A stretch of DNA of 64,000 bases from Paenibacillus taihuensis (GTDB lineage Bacteria; Bacillota; Bacilli; Paenibacillales; Paenibacillaceae): contig NZ_QTTN01000006.1 in the NCBI RefSeq assembly GCF_003386535.1, forward strand, positions 1-64,000. The letters run 5' to 3'. Positions 62,651-64,000 of the stretch are shown in pieces (position 1 is the stretch's first letter; each line of letters starts with the position of its first letter). The notes beneath the pieces were generated by a model. The model was not told where the DNA came from, made no database searches, and saw only the letters and a list, made by a program, of their open reading frames with translations. The translations under genes were made by a program, and so were the position numbers.

Positions 62651-63700
62651 TTGCTCAAAAGAACTGAAAAACGAAAACGAAGGCGAAAGTCGCGAAATCA
62701 GAAGGTTCTCTTCCTTGCCATTAACTCCGTCTCCATCGTGTTTCTCATATTCGTTGCCATATCCAGCCGTACGGGTAAGACATACGGGTTATTCACGGCC
62801 AGAGCTGAGATCGATGGCGGCTCAATCGGAATTTGCTCGGTGTATCCGAGTCAGATCGAGGAGCTGCTGAGCCAATTCGTTCAACATATGAACTTGGCTG
62901 GAACTGATTACCTGAGTATCGCTGGCTATTCTGGTTCGGCCGGTGAAGGGATCGCGGATCTGGACTTAGCCGGGGCTACAGACGAACAGCTTAACCAATG
63001 GATAAACGAAATAAACGCGAAGGTCGGCAATATTTCGGACCGCCGGCAATCCATCGAGAGTCTCTCAAGCGGCAATACATCTGCTTTTGAAAGCACGCAA
63101 AGTGAACTTGCTTCGGCAGCAGCAGTGCTGTCTCAGCTCTCTGGATATATCGGCAGCGTAAGCATGAACTGCATTACACCGAGCGAATCCAGCTTGAGCG
63201 AATTCCTGAGCTCGATGCAAGCAGGCGGTGCCGCTTCAGAGTCGCTGAAGAATCAAGCTCGAGCGATTCACAGCGCATTGTCAGGCAGCCAACCGGAGCT
63301 TAGTGCCGTGGGACTCTCCAACAATGACGGTTCGACGATAAGTCCTGCTGCGATTGGCTTCTATCAAGGCGCTCAACAATCACTAGCAGGCGCGAACAGC
63401 TCACTCGCACAACAAAGCTCGACCCTGCAACAGCAGCTTGCGCAAATAAATGATGAGATTGCGAGTCGAGAACAAGCGAAGGCCGTTTCGGAGGATTCAG
63501 TGAATGCCGACGAACCTGCCGGGGATGAGATAGATAAGTCAGAACAGGAAGAGCCGGCACAACCTCAAGAACAACCCCAAGATCCATCAAAGGATCAGCA
63601 AGAGGACCAACAACAAGAGGACCAACAACAAGAGGACCAACCGTCCGATCAAGGCCAGGATCAATTAGCACTTCAGCAGCCGATTTTGGAAACAAATTAA
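62651..63700 (+). CDS. TapA-like matrix assembly/anchoring protein candidate
   Basis: 349 residues. A basic start (KRTEKRKRRRKSRNQK) precedes one membrane or signal helix (VLFLAINSVSIVFLIFVAIS), then GLFTARAEIDGGSIGICSVY. The middle is helical and Ser/Gln/Ala-rich (SQLSGYIGSVSMNCITPSES, QQSLAGANSSLAQQSSTLQQ). The C-terminal ~70 residues are highly acidic and Gln-rich with perfect 15-nt repeats coding EDQQQ. Order (this gene, then sipW) and layout match tapA of the tapA-sipW-tasA operon, which needs SipW for export. Sequence identity to TapA itself is low. The start is TTG at 62651 with AGGAGG six bases upstream. Confidence 0.65.
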   Translation: MLKRTEKRKRRRKSRNQKVLFLAINSVSIVFLIFVAISSRTGKTYGLFTARAEIDGGSIGICSVYPSQIEELLSQFVQHMNLAGTDYLSIAGYSGSAGEGIADLDLAGATDEQLNQWINEINAKVGNISDRRQSIESLSSGNTSAFESTQSELASAAAVLSQLSGYIGSVSMNCITPSESSLSEFLSSMQAGGAASESLKNQARAIHSALSGSQPELSAVGLSNNDGSTISPAAIGFYQGAQQSLAGANSSLAQQSSTLQQQLAQINDEIASREQAKAVSEDSVNADEPAGDEIDKSEQEEPAQPQEQPQDPSKDQQEDQQQEDQQQEDQPSDQGQDQLALQQPILETN

Positions 63701-63715
63701 GGAGTGGTAGCAGCA

Positions 63716-64000
63716 ATGAGAGTGAAAAAGTGGGTTAGCAATTTTGTCACTGGAGTATTGCTAGTTCTGATGCTTGCCGTAGGGCTTGCTGTATTTGCAT
63801 CAAAGTCAGGTGGCGAGTCAAGCTTCTTTGGATATCAGCTCAAAACGGTACTCTCCGGTTCCATGGAACCAGGTATCAAAACAGGCTCCATTATTGCAAT
63901 TAAACCGATTCAGGATGCATCAAAACTTAAAAAAGGCGATGTCATCACATTTCGGCAAGTGATGAACGGACAAGAGATTGTCATTACGCACCGAATCATA
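63716..64000 (+). CDS. sipW: SipW-type signal peptidase I, 5' part, cut by window edge
   Basis: The first 95 residues are visible. WVSNFVTGVLLVLMLAVGLA is the membrane helix, SGSMEPGIKTGSIIAI carries the nucleophile Ser, and VITHRII shows a catalytic His where ordinary bacterial signal peptidases have Lys. This Ser/His pair marks the ER-type class to which SipW belongs. SipW processes TasA and TapA in B. subtilis. AAGGAG lies 11 bases before the ATG, 15 bp after the tapA-like stop. A tasA-like gene is expected just past the window. Confidence 0.92.
   Translation, partial: MRVKKWVSNFVTGVLLVLMLAVGLAVFASKSGGESSFFGYQLKTVLSGSMEPGIKTGSIIAIKPIQDASKLKKGDVITFRQVMNGQEIVITHRII

Noticed and set aside
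1-64000. tRNA, rRNA or prophage genes
   Set aside because: No cloverleaf tails, rRNA segments or phage structural genes were recognised in any part of the window.

Overview
The window is chromosomal DNA from a low-GC Gram-positive bacterium, very probably a Paenibacillus or close relative. The evidence is the gene content: an SLH-domain surface protein, a SinI/SinR switch next to tapA-like and sipW genes, Spo0A-box sequences, YneF, a YneQ-like protein, QueG with HEAT-like repeats, strong AAGGAGG ribosome sites and frequent TTG starts. No rRNA, tRNA, CRISPR array or prophage was seen. The left edge cuts an IS4-type transposase and the right edge cuts sipW.

Layout. 1-15 kb is mostly housekeeping and stress functions: an AraC regulator divergent from a short pyruvate kinase, an ABC-F ATPase, trxB-dps behind a PerR-like box, an HxH lipoprotein, an Hpt-REC-GGDEF-REC protein, a collagen-like protein, a hydrolase, an MCP, sodA and a degenerate RmlD relative. 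15.5-41.7 kb is a surface-glycan island: an SLH protein, an O-antigen-ligase-type membrane protein, a galU remnant, glycosyltransferases, a Wzm/Wzt exporter, WecC, an FkbM-type methyltransferase with a coiled coil, two CgeB-like giant glycosyltransferases, rmlACBD and a WcaJ/WsfP-type initiating transferase. This matches the content of known S-layer glycosylation (slg) loci, and much of it is visibly AT-rich. 42-48 kb is housekeeping: GNAT, DUF402, lepB, queG, HD-GYP, a small gene that appears to start at ATC, yneF and folE. 48-61 kb holds a membrane-anchored hydrolase, an IclR regulator, decayed gene pieces, a glycosyltransferase pair, aconitase, an amidase, ddl, uvsE and fabI. 61.5-64 kb is the start of a biofilm-matrix locus: sinI and sinR (convergent here), a promoter region full of GTTCTT motifs, a tapA-like gene and sipW.

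Links between genes. An almost identical 17-bp inverted repeat lies at the IclR promoter and upstream of aconitase, suggesting one regulon. Three intergenic arrays of short partly palindromic repeats share a spacing near 51 bp. A Spo0A-box heptamer lies upstream of sinI and another upstream of the O-antigen-ligase-type gene. The glycan island, SLH protein and SinR-controlled locus all concern the cell surface. All functional calls rest on reading the protein sequences and on remembered family features; no database search was run.
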